From Spirochaetota bacterium (GTDB lineage: Bacteria; Spirochaetota; Spirochaetia; Treponematales; UBA12059), in contig JADFDI010000014.1 in the NCBI GenBank assembly GCA_018262985.1, positions 1 to 61,403 of the forward strand: a stretch of DNA of 61,403 nt, in the 5' to 3' direction. This document shows positions 8,276 to 16,502 of this stretch, piece by piece; position 1 is the stretch's first letter, and each line of letters opens with the position of its first letter. Under the pieces are notes generated by a model. That model saw nothing but the letters and a program-made list of their open reading frames with translations, was not told where the DNA came from and searched no databases. The translations under genes and the position numbers were made by a program.

Positions 8276-8303
8276 TGGTTACCTCCGTTGAATGCAGACC
8301 TAT

Positions 8304-8332
8304 AGTGTAGCGCGCGCGATGTGAATGTCCAA
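8304..8332 (-). promoter_or_regulatory. Promoter of the outer-membrane protein gene
   Basis: Minus strand: TTGGAC (8327-8332), 17-base spacer, TACACT (8304-8309). Unlike many genes here it leaves a leader of about 20 bases with a strong AACGGAGGT ribosome site. Confidence 0.7.
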
Positions 8333-8427
8333 GGCGATACGCCCGCGGGGCGGCGGCGTCGGGCGGGAGCGGGCGGACCCGCCGCCTCCGGTCGACGCGA
8401 AGCTCGCCGTGGGCTCCGGCGCCTGTT

Positions 8428-8453
8428 CCGCGGGGCCGCGCGCGGCCCCGCGG
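8428..8453. repeat. Perfect 26-bp palindrome downstream of the rhodanese gene
   Basis: Positions 8428-8440 and 8441-8453 are exact reverse complements, giving a 13-bp stem with no spacer, made only of G and C. It lies 24 bases after the rhodanese stop on the minus strand. No T-run follows, so it may terminate poorly but could protect the 3' end. Confidence 0.6.
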
Positions 8454-8477
8454 TCCCTTTCGCTTCCCCGCCCGTTT

Positions 8478-8969
8478 TTACTTCTCGAGGGGGCCGGGCC
8501 AGCGCGAGAGGCCGCCGAAGTCGACCACGCGGCTCCAGCCGAGGCTCGCGAGGGTGGCCTTGGCCTGCGCGGAGCGGTTGCCGGAGCGGCAATAGACGAT
8601 GACGAGGCCGTCCTTGGGGAAGGCGGGCGGCTTGTCGCGGATGGCGTCGTAGGGCAGGAGCAGGGCGCCGTCGATGTGGCCCGCGGCGAACTCCTCCGCG
8701 GTGCGCACGTCGAGGAGGAGGAACTCGCCTTTCCACGAGTCGAGGGCGGTCGCGGCGCCTCCGGAGGCCAGCAGGGCGGCGAGCTCCTTCGGATCGCGGT
8801 AGCGCTCGTCGGCGGCGGCGGTCGAGGAACCGAGGGCGGCCGGGGCGGGAAGGGGCGCTCCGGCCGGCGCGGGATCGGCGCCGGCTTCCGGGGCGCAGGC
8901 TGCGAGGAAGAGGACGGCGGCGAAGGCGAAGGCCGGGGCGGAGAGGGCGGAACTGAGGGTTCGGCTCAT
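8478..8969 (-). CDS. Rhodanese-domain lipoprotein
   Basis: This 163-residue protein carries a lipoprotein signal: a hydrophobic stretch ending in LAAC with C25 as the lipidated cysteine. An Ala/Pro-rich linker (about 26-52) leads to a single rhodanese domain (about 60-160). The active-site loop is CRSGNR with catalytic C127, as in sulfurtransferases of the GlpE/PspE type. It should be anchored on the periplasmic face, where single-domain rhodaneses handle sulfane sulfur or redox stress. The physiological substrate is unknown. It appears monocistronic. Confidence 0.85.
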   Translation of the reverse strand: MSRTLSSALSAPAFAFAAVLFLAACAPEAGADPAPAGAPLPAPAALGSSTAAADERYRDPKELAALLASGGAATALDSWKGEFLLLDVRTAEEFAAGHIDGALLLPYDAIRDKPPAFPKDGLVIVYCRSGNRSAQAKATLASLGWSRVVDFGGLSRWPGPLEK

Positions 8970-8987
8970 GGGGGCTTCCTTGCGTGG

Positions 8988-9005
8988 GAGCGCCTCGAGG
9001 CGCTC
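8988..9005. repeat. 18-bp palindrome in the rhodanese gene leader
   Basis: GAGCGCCTC and its exact complement form an uninterrupted palindrome 19 bases before the rhodanese start, downstream of an AT-rich TATATA segment likely to be the promoter. It could be a leader hairpin or a repressor operator. Confidence 0.45.
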
Positions 9006-9077
9006 GGATTGTCATATATAGAAGATAATCAGGCGAGACGGGGAAGGCCAGCGCGCCGCGGCAGGGTAGGGCGCGGG

Positions 9078-10052
9078 TCAGGCGCGGGCGGCGACGAGGG
9101 CGCGGAGCTCGTAGCAGTCGAGGCTCTCGCCCGAGGCCGCGTCGAAGATCTCGAGGTGGAGGTGCTTGCCGTGGCCGCTCTTCCGGGCGTTGAGGCCCGT
9201 GTTGCCGCCGCGGCCGAGAGGCTCTCCGGGTTCGAGCGCCTGGCCTGGACGGACCGTGACGTCGTGCAGGTGGAAATAGGAGTAAAAGCGGCCTTCGTCC
9301 GGCGAGTAGACGATGACGCCGTTGCCCGCCCGCGGCGAGAGGCCGCCCGAGACGTACGAGGCTTCCGTGGAGCCGCCGGTCCAGCGGGTCTCGGCCGCGA
9401 CCACGATGCCGTAGGACATGGAGCGCACGGTCGGACCGATCTCCTCCGCGCCCTTGCGCTTGACTACGGGATAGAAGATGTCGATGGCGTCCTGGTGGTT
9501 GTAGCGGAGCGAGCGGACGGTGGGCAGCGAGCGCTCGGCGGGGATCATGGGCGAGCGCGGCTCGAGGCCGGCGCGGGCCGAAGGCGGCAGGCGGAGCCAG
9601 GCCGCGTCGAGCAGGGCCCGCCAGCGCGCCGAATCGTCGTCGATGCGGGGGAAGCGCGCGGCCATCGAGGCGTAGTAGGAACCGAAGGCGTCGCGGTCGT
9701 GGCCCATGAGGGCGAGCTCGCGGCGCGAGTCCGGGTCCGTGGTGAGCGCGATGAAGAAGTCGGCCGGCGGCAGGACGGAGCGGAGCACCGTTTCGAGGCT
9801 CCTGCCGTCGGCGCGGCGCTCGTCGAGGAAGGCTTCGGCCACGAGGCGCGCGGAGTCGGGGGCGGCGGCGGCCAGGGCGCCCGCGAGGGATTCGGCGTTC
9901 GGGAAGGCCGCCTGAGCCGGGGCTTCGGCGGCGACGGCGGTGCTCCAGGCGGCGGAGGCCGCTCCCGGACCGGGGGCCGCGGCCACCGAAAAGGCGAGGA
10001 GGAGGAGCGAGACCGCGGTCCACGCGGCCAGGATGAGCGAAGGTCGTTTCAT
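9078..10052 (-). CDS. M23-family (LytM-type) peptidase, exported
   Basis: This 324-residue protein starts with a signal or anchor sequence (KRPSLIL and a hydrophobic run to about residue 26) and ends in a LytM/M23 domain, a zinc peptidase fold that cuts peptidoglycan cross-links in the periplasm. The second metal motif is clear: GKHLHLE near the carboxy terminus, preceded by YFHLHD and a GNTGL turn. The first motif appears as HQDAIDIF, with histidine and aspartate five residues apart instead of the usual four. It overlaps the upstream exonuclease gene by four bases (ATGA), so the two are translationally coupled. Confidence 0.82.
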   Translation of the reverse strand: MKRPSLILAAWTAVSLLLLAFSVAAAPGPGAASAAWSTAVAAEAPAQAAFPNAESLAGALAAAAPDSARLVAEAFLDERRADGRSLETVLRSVLPPADFFIALTTDPDSRRELALMGHDRDAFGSYYASMAARFPRIDDDSARWRALLDAAWLRLPPSARAGLEPRSPMIPAERSLPTVRSLRYNHQDAIDIFYPVVKRKGAEEIGPTVRSMSYGIVVAAETRWTGGSTEASYVSGGLSPRAGNGVIVYSPDEGRFYSYFHLHDVTVRPGQALEPGEPLGRGGNTGLNARKSGHGKHLHLEIFDAASGESLDCYELRALVAARA

Positions 10053-10603
10053 GCGCGCTCCGTTCCCGCCACGATGAGCGGCACGAGCTTGGCGCAGACC
10101 CGCGCGTCGTCGAGGGCGCGGTGCGCCGAGCCCGGGTCGATGCGGAAATCGCTGGCCAGGTTCTGGAGCGAGTAGGAGCGCCGGCGCGGCAGGGCGAGGC
10201 GCGCGAGGGCGCAGGTGTCGGCCGTGGGGTTCGCGGGGACCCTGAGGCCGAGCCTCGCGAGGCCTGCCCTGAGGAAGCCGAGGTCGAAGGGGGCGTTGTG
10301 CGCCACCAGCACCGCGCCGCCCGCGAAGGCGAGGAAACGCGGCAGCGCCGATTCGAGGTCGGGCTGTCCGCGCACCATGGCGTCGGAGATGCCGTTGACC
10401 CTGGAAGCCTGCCACGGAATCGGGCGGCCGGGGTCGACGAGGGTCTGGAAGGCCTCGCCCTCGCCCTCGGGCCCGAAGCGCAGGGCGCCGATCTCCACGA
10501 TGCGGTCGTTCCGGCCGTCGAGCCCCGTCGTCTCGAAGTCGAAGGCGACGAAGGTCGCGCGGGGCCAGAGCTCCCGCAGCGCGGCGAGGTCGAGGTTCTT
10601 CAC
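10049..10603 (-). CDS. DnaQ-type 3'-5' exonuclease (DEDDh family)
   Basis: This 184-residue protein consists of one exonuclease domain. Exo I is DFETTG with D22 and E24, Exo II lies in HNAPFDLGF, and Exo III is HRALDDA, giving the DEDDh set of metal ligands. It could act as the proofreading subunit of DNA polymerase III or as a separate DNA or RNA trimming nuclease; the short size fits a stand-alone epsilon-like enzyme. It starts 13 bases downstream of phosphoglucomutase after a GGGAAGGG ribosome site and overlaps the M23 gene at its end, so these three genes probably form an operon. Confidence 0.85.
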   Translation of the reverse strand: MKNLDLAALRELWPRATFVAFDFETTGLDGRNDRIVEIGALRFGPEGEGEAFQTLVDPGRPIPWQASRVNGISDAMVRGQPDLESALPRFLAFAGGAVLVAHNAPFDLGFLRAGLARLGLRVPANPTADTCALARLALPRRRSYSLQNLASDFRIDPGSAHRALDDARVCAKLVPLIVAGTERA

Positions 10604-10615
10604 GGTCCCTTCCCG

Positions 10616-12376
10616 TCAGCGCGCCGCGTCGACCGCGGCCTTGAGCCCGGCGACGATGCGCCCGACCTTGTCCGCGCTCGCGGCCTTGGCAGCCTCCAGG
10701 TTCCCGCCCTCGAGCGCGGTGCGCGAGAGCACGTAGAACTTGATCTTGGGCTCGGTGCCGCTCGGGCGCACGGTGACCACGGTGCCGTCGGCGAGGGTCC
10801 ACTGGAGCACGTCGCTGGAGGGGAGGCCGCTCGGCGCTTTCGCGCCGGCGGGCAGCTCGCGCTCGTAGCCTTCGAGGAGGTCGCGGACCTTGGCGACCGC
10901 GATGCCGCCGAAGGCCGCGGGCGGGCTGGCGCGGTAGCCTTCCATGATGCGCCGCATGACGTCCATGCCGGACGGACCCTCGAAGTACTTGTTGAGACCC
11001 TTCTCCTCGTGGTAGCCGAACTCGCGGTACAGGTCGTCGAGGCGGTCGAGCAGGGTCTTGCCCTTCGAGCGCCAGTAGAGCGTCATCTCGGCGGTCATGG
11101 CGGCGGCGGAGATGCCGTCCTTGTCGCGCACCTCGTTCTCCACGAGGTAGCCGTAGCTCTCCTCCGTGCCGTAAACGAACTCGTAGCCTTTGCCGTCCGA
11201 CTCGAAGCGGCGCATGAGGTCCGCGATCCATTTGAAGCCGGTCAGGCATTCGAAGCACGCGGCGCCGTACTTGTCCGCGATCAGGGTCTGGAGCCGCGTG
11301 GTGACCACCGAGCGGATGGTGGCCGGCTTGGCGGGCAGGCGACCGAGCTCCTTCATCGAAAGGAGGATGTAGTCGGCGAGCAACGATCCGAGCTGGTTGC
11401 CCGTTACGAGGGCGAAGCCGCCCTTTCCGTCGGGCACCGCGATGCCGAGGCGGTCGGCGTCGGGATCGGTGGCCATGACGACGTCGGCCTTCTCCTTCGC
11501 GCCGAGCTCGAGGGCCAGCTTGAGGGCGGGCGCCTCCTCGGGGTTCGGGTAGGCGACCGTGGGGAAGTTCCCGTCGGGCTCCCGCTGTTCGGGCACGGTG
11601 ACCACGTTGAGGCCGAGCTCGCCCATGACGCGCTCGAAGTGGAAGGCGCCGGTGCCGTGGAGCGGGGTGTAGACCACCTTGACCTCGCCGGCCAGGCGCT
11701 TGATCAGCTCGGGGCGGAAGAGCTTGGACTTGACCATGGCGACGTAGGCGTCGTCCATGTCCTTGTCGAGGACGACGAGGAGGCCCTTGGCGAGCGCCTC
11801 GGCCCTGTCCATGGTGCGGATGGCCGGGTTCGCGTCGACGCGCGCGATGATGCCCTCGTCGTGCGGGGCGATGATCTGCGCGCCATCGTTCCAGTAGGCC
11901 TTGTAGCCGTTGTAGGCCGGCGGGTTGTGGCTGGCCGTCACGACGATGCCCGTGTCGGCGCCGAGCTTGCGCACGGCGAACGAGAGCTGGGGCGTGGGGC
12001 GGAGCGAGGGGAAGACGAAGGCCTTGACGCCGTTGGCCGCGAGCACGAGGGCGGCGGCCTCCGCGAACTCGGGGCTGTAATGGCGCGAGTCGTGGGCGAT
12101 GACGGCGGAGAGCTCCTTGCCGGGGACGGCGGACTTGAGGTAGTCGGCGAGCCCCTGGGTGGCGCGGCGCACGACGAGGAGGTTCATGCGGTTCGAGCCG
12201 CCGCCGATGACGCCGCGGAGGCCCCCCGTGCCGAACTCGAGGTCGCGGTAGAAGCGGTCCTCCAGCTCCTTCGCGTCGTCGGAGGCGAGCAGGGCTTCCA
12301 CCTCGGCGCGGAATTTCGGGTCGGTCTCGGCTTCGATATAGGCGCGGGCGCGCTCGCGGAGGGTTCGGGTATCCAT
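10616..12376 (-). CDS. Phosphoglucomutase/phosphomannomutase
   Basis: The enzyme interconverts hexose-6-phosphate and hexose-1-phosphate through a phosphoserine. Its 586 residues contain the active-site TASHNPP motif with S149, the metal loop DPDADR, and the phosphate-binding GTEPKIKFY near the carboxy terminus. The length and the FGTGGLRG opening fit the long PGM2-like bacterial class. The ATG at 12376 is chosen over an upstream in-frame ATG because GAAGGAG lies just before it. With glucokinase and the UDPGP enzyme nearby it completes glucose to UDP-glucose. A TAGTAT box at 12457-12462 may be its -10. Confidence 0.93.
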   Translation of the reverse strand: MDTRTLRERARAYIEAETDPKFRAEVEALLASDDAKELEDRFYRDLEFGTGGLRGVIGGGSNRMNLLVVRRATQGLADYLKSAVPGKELSAVIAHDSRHYSPEFAEAAALVLAANGVKAFVFPSLRPTPQLSFAVRKLGADTGIVVTASHNPPAYNGYKAYWNDGAQIIAPHDEGIIARVDANPAIRTMDRAEALAKGLLVVLDKDMDDAYVAMVKSKLFRPELIKRLAGEVKVVYTPLHGTGAFHFERVMGELGLNVVTVPEQREPDGNFPTVAYPNPEEAPALKLALELGAKEKADVVMATDPDADRLGIAVPDGKGGFALVTGNQLGSLLADYILLSMKELGRLPAKPATIRSVVTTRLQTLIADKYGAACFECLTGFKWIADLMRRFESDGKGYEFVYGTEESYGYLVENEVRDKDGISAAAMTAEMTLYWRSKGKTLLDRLDDLYREFGYHEEKGLNKYFEGPSGMDVMRRIMEGYRASPPAAFGGIAVAKVRDLLEGYERELPAGAKAPSGLPSSDVLQWTLADGTVVTVRPSGTEPKIKFYVLSRTALEGGNLEAAKAASADKVGRIVAGLKAAVDAAR

Positions 12377-12479
12377 GGAAACTCCTTCGTGTCGTATTTC
12401 GGGGACGGCGCGCGCTCCGACCGGCGCCGGGGCGGCTTGCCGCGCATCCATCCAAGATACTACGAAGGAAGCGGCTTCC

Positions 12480-13151
12480 TCAATGCCGGGCGGGCGGAAC
12501 GAGGGAGGCGAAGGCGGCCGGCAGCCCGTCGGGGCGCTCGATGACGAGGGCGGCGCCGGCCGACTCGAGCTCGAGGCGGCCCCGGAAGCCCCAGGCGCAA
12601 CCGATGCCGGGGAGGCGCGCGTTGCGCGCGGTCAGCATGTCCACGTCGGTGTCGCCCGCGAAGCAGGCGGCCTCCGGGGCGGATCCGAGGCGCTCCAGCA
12701 GGGCGAGGAGGCGGGACGGGTCGGGCTTGCGCGGCAGGCCGGGAAGGTCGCCGACCACGTCCGCGAAGGGCGTGAGGGGAAAGAGGCGCGAGACGGCCGC
12801 GCGCGCGACCGCCTCGGGCTTGTTGGTGAAGACGGCCAGCGCCACGCCCTCGGCCGCGAGGGCCTCCAGCGCCGCGGTCACGCCTTCGTAGGGGAGGGAA
12901 ACGCCGACGGGGTCGGCCTCGTAGGCGGCCTCCATGGCGCGGCGGAGCCCGTCGACCAGGTCCGGCGGGGAATCGGGCGGGCAGGCGGAGCGCGCCAGCT
13001 CGCCGACGCCCCGCCCGACGAAGAAGCGGTAGGAGTCCGCCGCGTGGGCGGGAAGGCCGCGCGCGGAGAGGGCTCCGTTCATCTTCTCCGCGATGTCGCC
13101 GAGGGTGTCGACCAGGGTGCCGTCCAGGTCGAGGACGAGGGCGCGCTTCAT
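12480..13151 (-). CDS. gph: HAD-superfamily phosphoglycolate phosphatase-like hydrolase
   Basis: This 223-residue cytoplasmic phosphatase has all four HAD motifs: DLDGTLVDT near the amino terminus (the first aspartate is the nucleophile), FTNKPE, a lysine in RKPDP, and GDTDVD. The four-helix cap between motifs I and II places it with Gph/PGP-type phosphatases, which often clear 2-phosphoglycolate formed during DNA repair. HAD substrate ranges are broad, so the specific substrate is an inference. It starts 8 bases after the small coiled-coil gene on the same strand and probably shares its transcript. Confidence 0.85.
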   Translation of the reverse strand: MKRALVLDLDGTLVDTLGDIAEKMNGALSARGLPAHAADSYRFFVGRGVGELARSACPPDSPPDLVDGLRRAMEAAYEADPVGVSLPYEGVTAALEALAAEGVALAVFTNKPEAVARAAVSRLFPLTPFADVVGDLPGLPRKPDPSRLLALLERLGSAPEAACFAGDTDVDMLTARNARLPGIGCAWGFRGRLELESAGAALVIERPDGLPAAFASLVPPARH

Positions 13152-13159
13152 GTTCCGCG

Positions 13160-13504
13160 CTAGTCTTTCGCGCTCAGGTCCTCGTCCTTGCCGCCGTGCG
13201 CGCGGAATTTGGCCTCCCGCTCGTCGATGCGGCCGTCGAGCTCGGCGAGCCTGTCGAGCAGGTCCCTGGTCTCGCTGTCGCTGGCGGACAGGACGGGCTC
13301 CTTGCGCTCCGCGAGCACCTCGTAGGCGCGGGCGCCGAGCTTGGTCGTCAGCTTGCCGGCCTCGGCGCGCAGCTGGAGTATCTCCACCTTGAGCACGCCC
13401 ATCTCGCCCCACTGCTGGGCCTTGTCGCCCGCCTTGGAGAGGAAGTCGCGGCTGGCGTCGAGACCCTGGTCCACGAACTGCTTGAGCTTCTCGGAAAAGG
13501 TCAC
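13160..13504 (-). CDS. Small coiled-coil protein of unknown function
   Basis: This 114-residue acidic protein is nearly all helical. Heptad-like leucine, isoleucine and valine spacing in the middle and a charged second half (LLDRLAELDGRIDEREAKF) suggest a coiled coil. There is no signal peptide or membrane segment. I do not recognise a family. The GTG at 13504 is chosen because AAGGAGG lies 7 bases upstream, while the open frame further upstream has neither ribosome site nor plausible composition. It precedes the HAD phosphatase, and the nrdR promoter faces away from it. Confidence 0.65.
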   Translation of the reverse strand: MTFSEKLKQFVDQGLDASRDFLSKAGDKAQQWGEMGVLKVEILQLRAEAGKLTTKLGARAYEVLAERKEPVLSASDSETRDLLDRLAELDGRIDEREAKFRAHGGKDEDLSAKD

Positions 13505-13667
13505 TCTGTTCCTCCTTGCATGATGCGGCCCGGCCCGCGCCGGCCTGAGGGCTCCGCGGACCGCCCGAGACCATGATAACGCCGCCCGGACGCCAAGTCC
13601 AAACCGATCGCCTGGGAGTCGCGGCGTACCGCGACGCAAGTTTCTTCGGGAATCCGCTCGCCTTCGC

Positions 13668-13702
13668 TTGACAGGGCTCCGGAGGGGTACTATATCGTGT
13701 AT
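13668..13702 (+). promoter_or_regulatory. nrdR-nrdD operon promoter with overlapping NrdR-like box
   Basis: TTGACA (13668-13673), exactly 17 bases, TATATC (13691-13696). A 16-base segment at 13687-13702 centred on the -10, with core ACTATAT and GTGT, resembles the NrdR-box consensus ACAC-WATAT-WGTGT at most positions. NrdR bound here would block the promoter and regulate its own operon. The remaining 309-base gap (13505-13813) holds no gene that I can see. Confidence 0.65.
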
Positions 13703-13813
13703 CCATCGAACAAAAGCCTACCACCGATGGTATGGTCCGCATAGCAAGAAGGATACCAACTCGACCATGGACGCCACGCTTCGCCAGGAAAAAAACGCCG
13801 AAGGAAGGATCCG

Positions 13814-14284
13814 GTGAGGTGCCCGCACTGCGGCTCCCTGGACGACCGCGTCCTCGACTCCCGCACCCTCGCCAACGGCGAGAGCACCCGGCGCCGCCGC
13901 GAGTGCCTTTCCTGCGGCTTCCGCTTCACCAGCTACGAGCGCATCGAGGAGCGGCCCCTCATGGTCGTCAAGCGCGACGGGCGCCGCGAGCCCTTCGAGC
14001 GGGCCAAGCTGGCCCGCGGCATCGAGCGCGCCCTCGAGAAGCGGCCCGTCTCGCGCGACACCATCGAGAACATCATCAACGAGATCGAGGACCAGGCGGC
14101 CATGGCGGGCCGGGGTTCGGACGAGGTCGTGAGCCAGGCGCTCGGCGAGATGATCCTGGCGCGGCTCTACGAGCTGGACAAGGTGGCCTGCGTCCGCTTC
14201 GCCTCGGTGTACCGCAAGTTCGAGACCCTGGACGAGTTTCTCAGAGAGATCGAGCGGCTGGCCGGAGCGCCCGGGCCGTCATAG
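13814..14284 (+). CDS. nrdR: Transcriptional repressor NrdR
   Basis: NrdR senses nucleotides and represses ribonucleotide reductase genes. The 156 residues show the full design: a zinc ribbon with C3, C6, C31 and C34, then an ATP-cone from about residue 49 that starts VVKRDGRREPF and resembles the cone at the NrdD amino terminus. The GTG start follows an AAGGAAGG ribosome site. It lies 60 bases before nrdD, and a matching operator-like box sits in its own promoter, so autoregulation and control of nrdD are both expected. Confidence 0.96.
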   Translation: MRCPHCGSLDDRVLDSRTLANGESTRRRRECLSCGFRFTSYERIEERPLMVVKRDGRREPFERAKLARGIERALEKRPVSRDTIENIINEIEDQAAMAGRGSDEVVSQALGEMILARLYELDKVACVRFASVYRKFETLDEFLREIERLAGAPGPS

Positions 14285-14344
14285 GGAGTCCGTTCCGCGC
14301 GCCCGGGATCGCGGCGCCGCGGAGGATCGGGAGGGGAGCGTAGT

Positions 14345-16441
14345 ATGGAAGGCGAGCAGTTCTTCCCGGAGTGGCGGAGCCTCCTCGGGAAAGCGGGCGG
14401 CGGGGAAAGCGGCCCCGTCGTCCGGCAGGTCGTCAAGCGGTCGGGACGCGTCGAGCCCTGGGACTCGTCCAAGATCGTCATGGCGATCGAAGCGGCCTTC
14501 CGGGCGACCACGGGCCTCGACGGAGGCGGGAAGGCGGAGACCATAGCCGCCGACGTCGAGGCCCGCCTGGGCCTGCTCATGGCCGGGCGCCACCGGAACT
14601 CGATTCCCGCCATCGAGGAGATCCAGGACCTGGTGGAGACCGCCCTCATCGAGGCGAAGGAGGTGGCGGTCGCCAAGGCCTACATCCTCTACCGCGCGCG
14701 CCACGAGGCCATGCGCGACACGAAGCGCCTCATGCTCGACATCGACGCCACCATGGACGGCTACCTGGGCCGGGGCGACTGGCGGGTCAAGGAGAACGCC
14801 AACGTCAACTACTCGCTCGGCGGCCTCATCCTCCACAATTCCGGCTCGATCACGGCGAACTACTGGCTCAAGAACGTCTACCCAGAGGAGATCGCCGAGG
14901 CGCACCGGAACGCCGAGTTCCATATCCACGACCTGTCCATGTTCTCCGGCTACTGCGCCGGCTGGTCGCTCCGCGCCCTCATCGCCGAGGGGCTCGGGGG
15001 CGTGCCGGACAAGATCTCGTCGAAGCCGGCGAAGCACCTCTCGACCCTGGCGCAGCAGCTCGTGAACTTCCTCGGGGCCCTCCAGAACGAGTGGGCGGGC
15101 GCCCAGGCCCTCTCGAGCTTCGACACCTACCTGGCGCCCTTCGTCCGTGCCGACCGCCTCTCGGAGGCCGAGGTCAGGCAGGGCGTCCAGAGCTTCCTCT
15201 TCGGCGTCAACACGCCGAGCCGCTGGGGCTGCCAGGCGCCCTTCTCGAACGTGACGCTCGACTGGACCTGCCCCCCCGACCTCCGCGACAGGCCGGCGGT
15301 GGTGGGCGGGGAGGAACAAGGCTTCACCTACGGCGAGTGCCAGGCCGAGATGGACCTGGTGAACAAGGTCTTCCTCGAGCTCATGCTGGAAGGCGACGCC
15401 GAGGGCCGCGGCTTCCAGTACCCGATTCCCACCTACAACGTCACCGAGGACTTCGACTGGGACTGCCCCAACGCGCGGCTCCTCTTCGAGATGGCCGCCA
15501 AGTACGGCACGCCGTACTTCCAGAACTTCCTCAACTCCGACCTCGACCCGAACGACGTGCGCTCCATGTGCTGCCGCCTCCGGCTCGACAAGCGCGAGCT
15601 CAGGAAGCGCGGCGGCGGACTCTTCGGCTCCGACGAGCTGACCGGCTCCATCGGCGTCGTCACGCTCAACCTGCCCCGGCTCGGGTACCTGGCGAAGGAC
15701 GAGGCCGATTTCATGAAGCGGCTCTACCGCCTCATGGACCTGGCGGCGACGAGCCTCACGATGAAGCGCAAGGTCTGCGCCCGCCTCCTCGAGGCAGGGC
15801 TCTTCCCCTACACGAGGCGCTGGCTGCCCTCCTTCGACAACCACTTCTCCACGATCGGAATATGCGGCATGCACGAGGCCTGCCTCAACCTGTTCGGCAA
15901 GGGCATCGACGAGGCGGAGGGAAGGGCCTTCGCCCTCCGCGTGCTCGAGCGCATGAGGCAGCGCCTCCAGGACCTGCAGGTCGAGACCGGCGAGCTGTTC
16001 AACCTCGAGGCCACCCCGGCCGAGTCCACGTCCTACCGCCTCGCGCGGCACGACCGGGAGCGCTGGCCGGACATAATCACGTCGGGCCGCGACGCGCCCT
16101 ACTACACCAACTCGACGCAGCTGCCGGCCGACGCCGACATCGACCTCTTCGACGCGCTCGATCACCAGGAGGACCTTCAGGCCGCCTACACGGGGGGCAC
16201 GGTCTTCCACGTGTTCCTGTCCGAGGCCGTGGAGGACTGGCGCGCCGCGCGCGAGCTCGTGAAGTCGGTGGCCTCGAACTACCGCGTGCCGTACTTCACC
16301 CTTTCGCCGACCTTCTCGGTCTGCCCCGTGCACGGCTACCTGTCGGGCGCGCACGAGGCCTGCCCGAAGTGCCGCGACGAGAAGCGCCGCGCCCTCGCGG
16401 AGGAACTGGAAAGGGCCAAGGCCGAGCTGGCCGCGCTGTAG
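14345..16441 (+). CDS. nrdD: Class III (anaerobic) ribonucleotide reductase, catalytic chain lacking the glycyl-radical domain
   Basis: NrdD reduces ribonucleoside triphosphates to deoxy forms without oxygen. The 698 residues hold an amino-terminal ATP-cone (VVKRSGRVEPW), the (alpha/beta) barrel with SGYCAGWSLR (C204), RWGCQAPFSN (C296) and MCCRL, and a zinc motif CPVHGY...CPKC. In usual NrdD the RVxGYY glycyl-radical motif follows the zinc site within about 20 residues. Here the chain instead ends in a charged helix of about 22 residues. The missing motif is found in the next gene. Two stop codons and a frame change separate them, so this is not a single base error. The neighbours nrdR and nrdG confirm the pathway. 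Confidence 0.93.
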   Translation: MEGEQFFPEWRSLLGKAGGGESGPVVRQVVKRSGRVEPWDSSKIVMAIEAAFRATTGLDGGGKAETIAADVEARLGLLMAGRHRNSIPAIEEIQDLVETALIEAKEVAVAKAYILYRARHEAMRDTKRLMLDIDATMDGYLGRGDWRVKENANVNYSLGGLILHNSGSITANYWLKNVYPEEIAEAHRNAEFHIHDLSMFSGYCAGWSLRALIAEGLGGVPDKISSKPAKHLSTLAQQLVNFLGALQNEWAGAQALSSFDTYLAPFVRADRLSEAEVRQGVQSFLFGVNTPSRWGCQAPFSNVTLDWTCPPDLRDRPAVVGGEEQGFTYGECQAEMDLVNKVFLELMLEGDAEGRGFQYPIPTYNVTEDFDWDCPNARLLFEMAAKYGTPYFQNFLNSDLDPNDVRSMCCRLRLDKRELRKRGGGLFGSDELTGSIGVVTLNLPRLGYLAKDEADFMKRLYRLMDLAATSLTMKRKVCARLLEAGLFPYTRRWLPSFDNHFSTIGICGMHEACLNLFGKGIDEAEGRAFALRVLERMRQRLQDLQVETGELFNLEATPAESTSYRLARHDRERWPDIITSGRDAPYYTNSTQLPADADIDLFDALDHQEDLQAAYTGGTVFHVFLSEAVEDWRAARELVKSVASNYRVPYFTLSPTFSVCPVHGYLSGAHEACPKCRDEKRRALAEELERAKAELAAL

Positions 16442-16502
16442 GTGAAGGCAAACGACGCCCGGGGCGACGGCGTCGATCGAACGGGCTGATGGGGGGGGAG
16501 CG

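Noticed and set aside
12457-12485. Promoter of phosphoglucomutase
   Set aside because: TAGTAT is plausible as a -10, but the -35 at 17 bases is CATTGA and the better TTGAGG is only 15 bases away, so it is mentioned but not listed.
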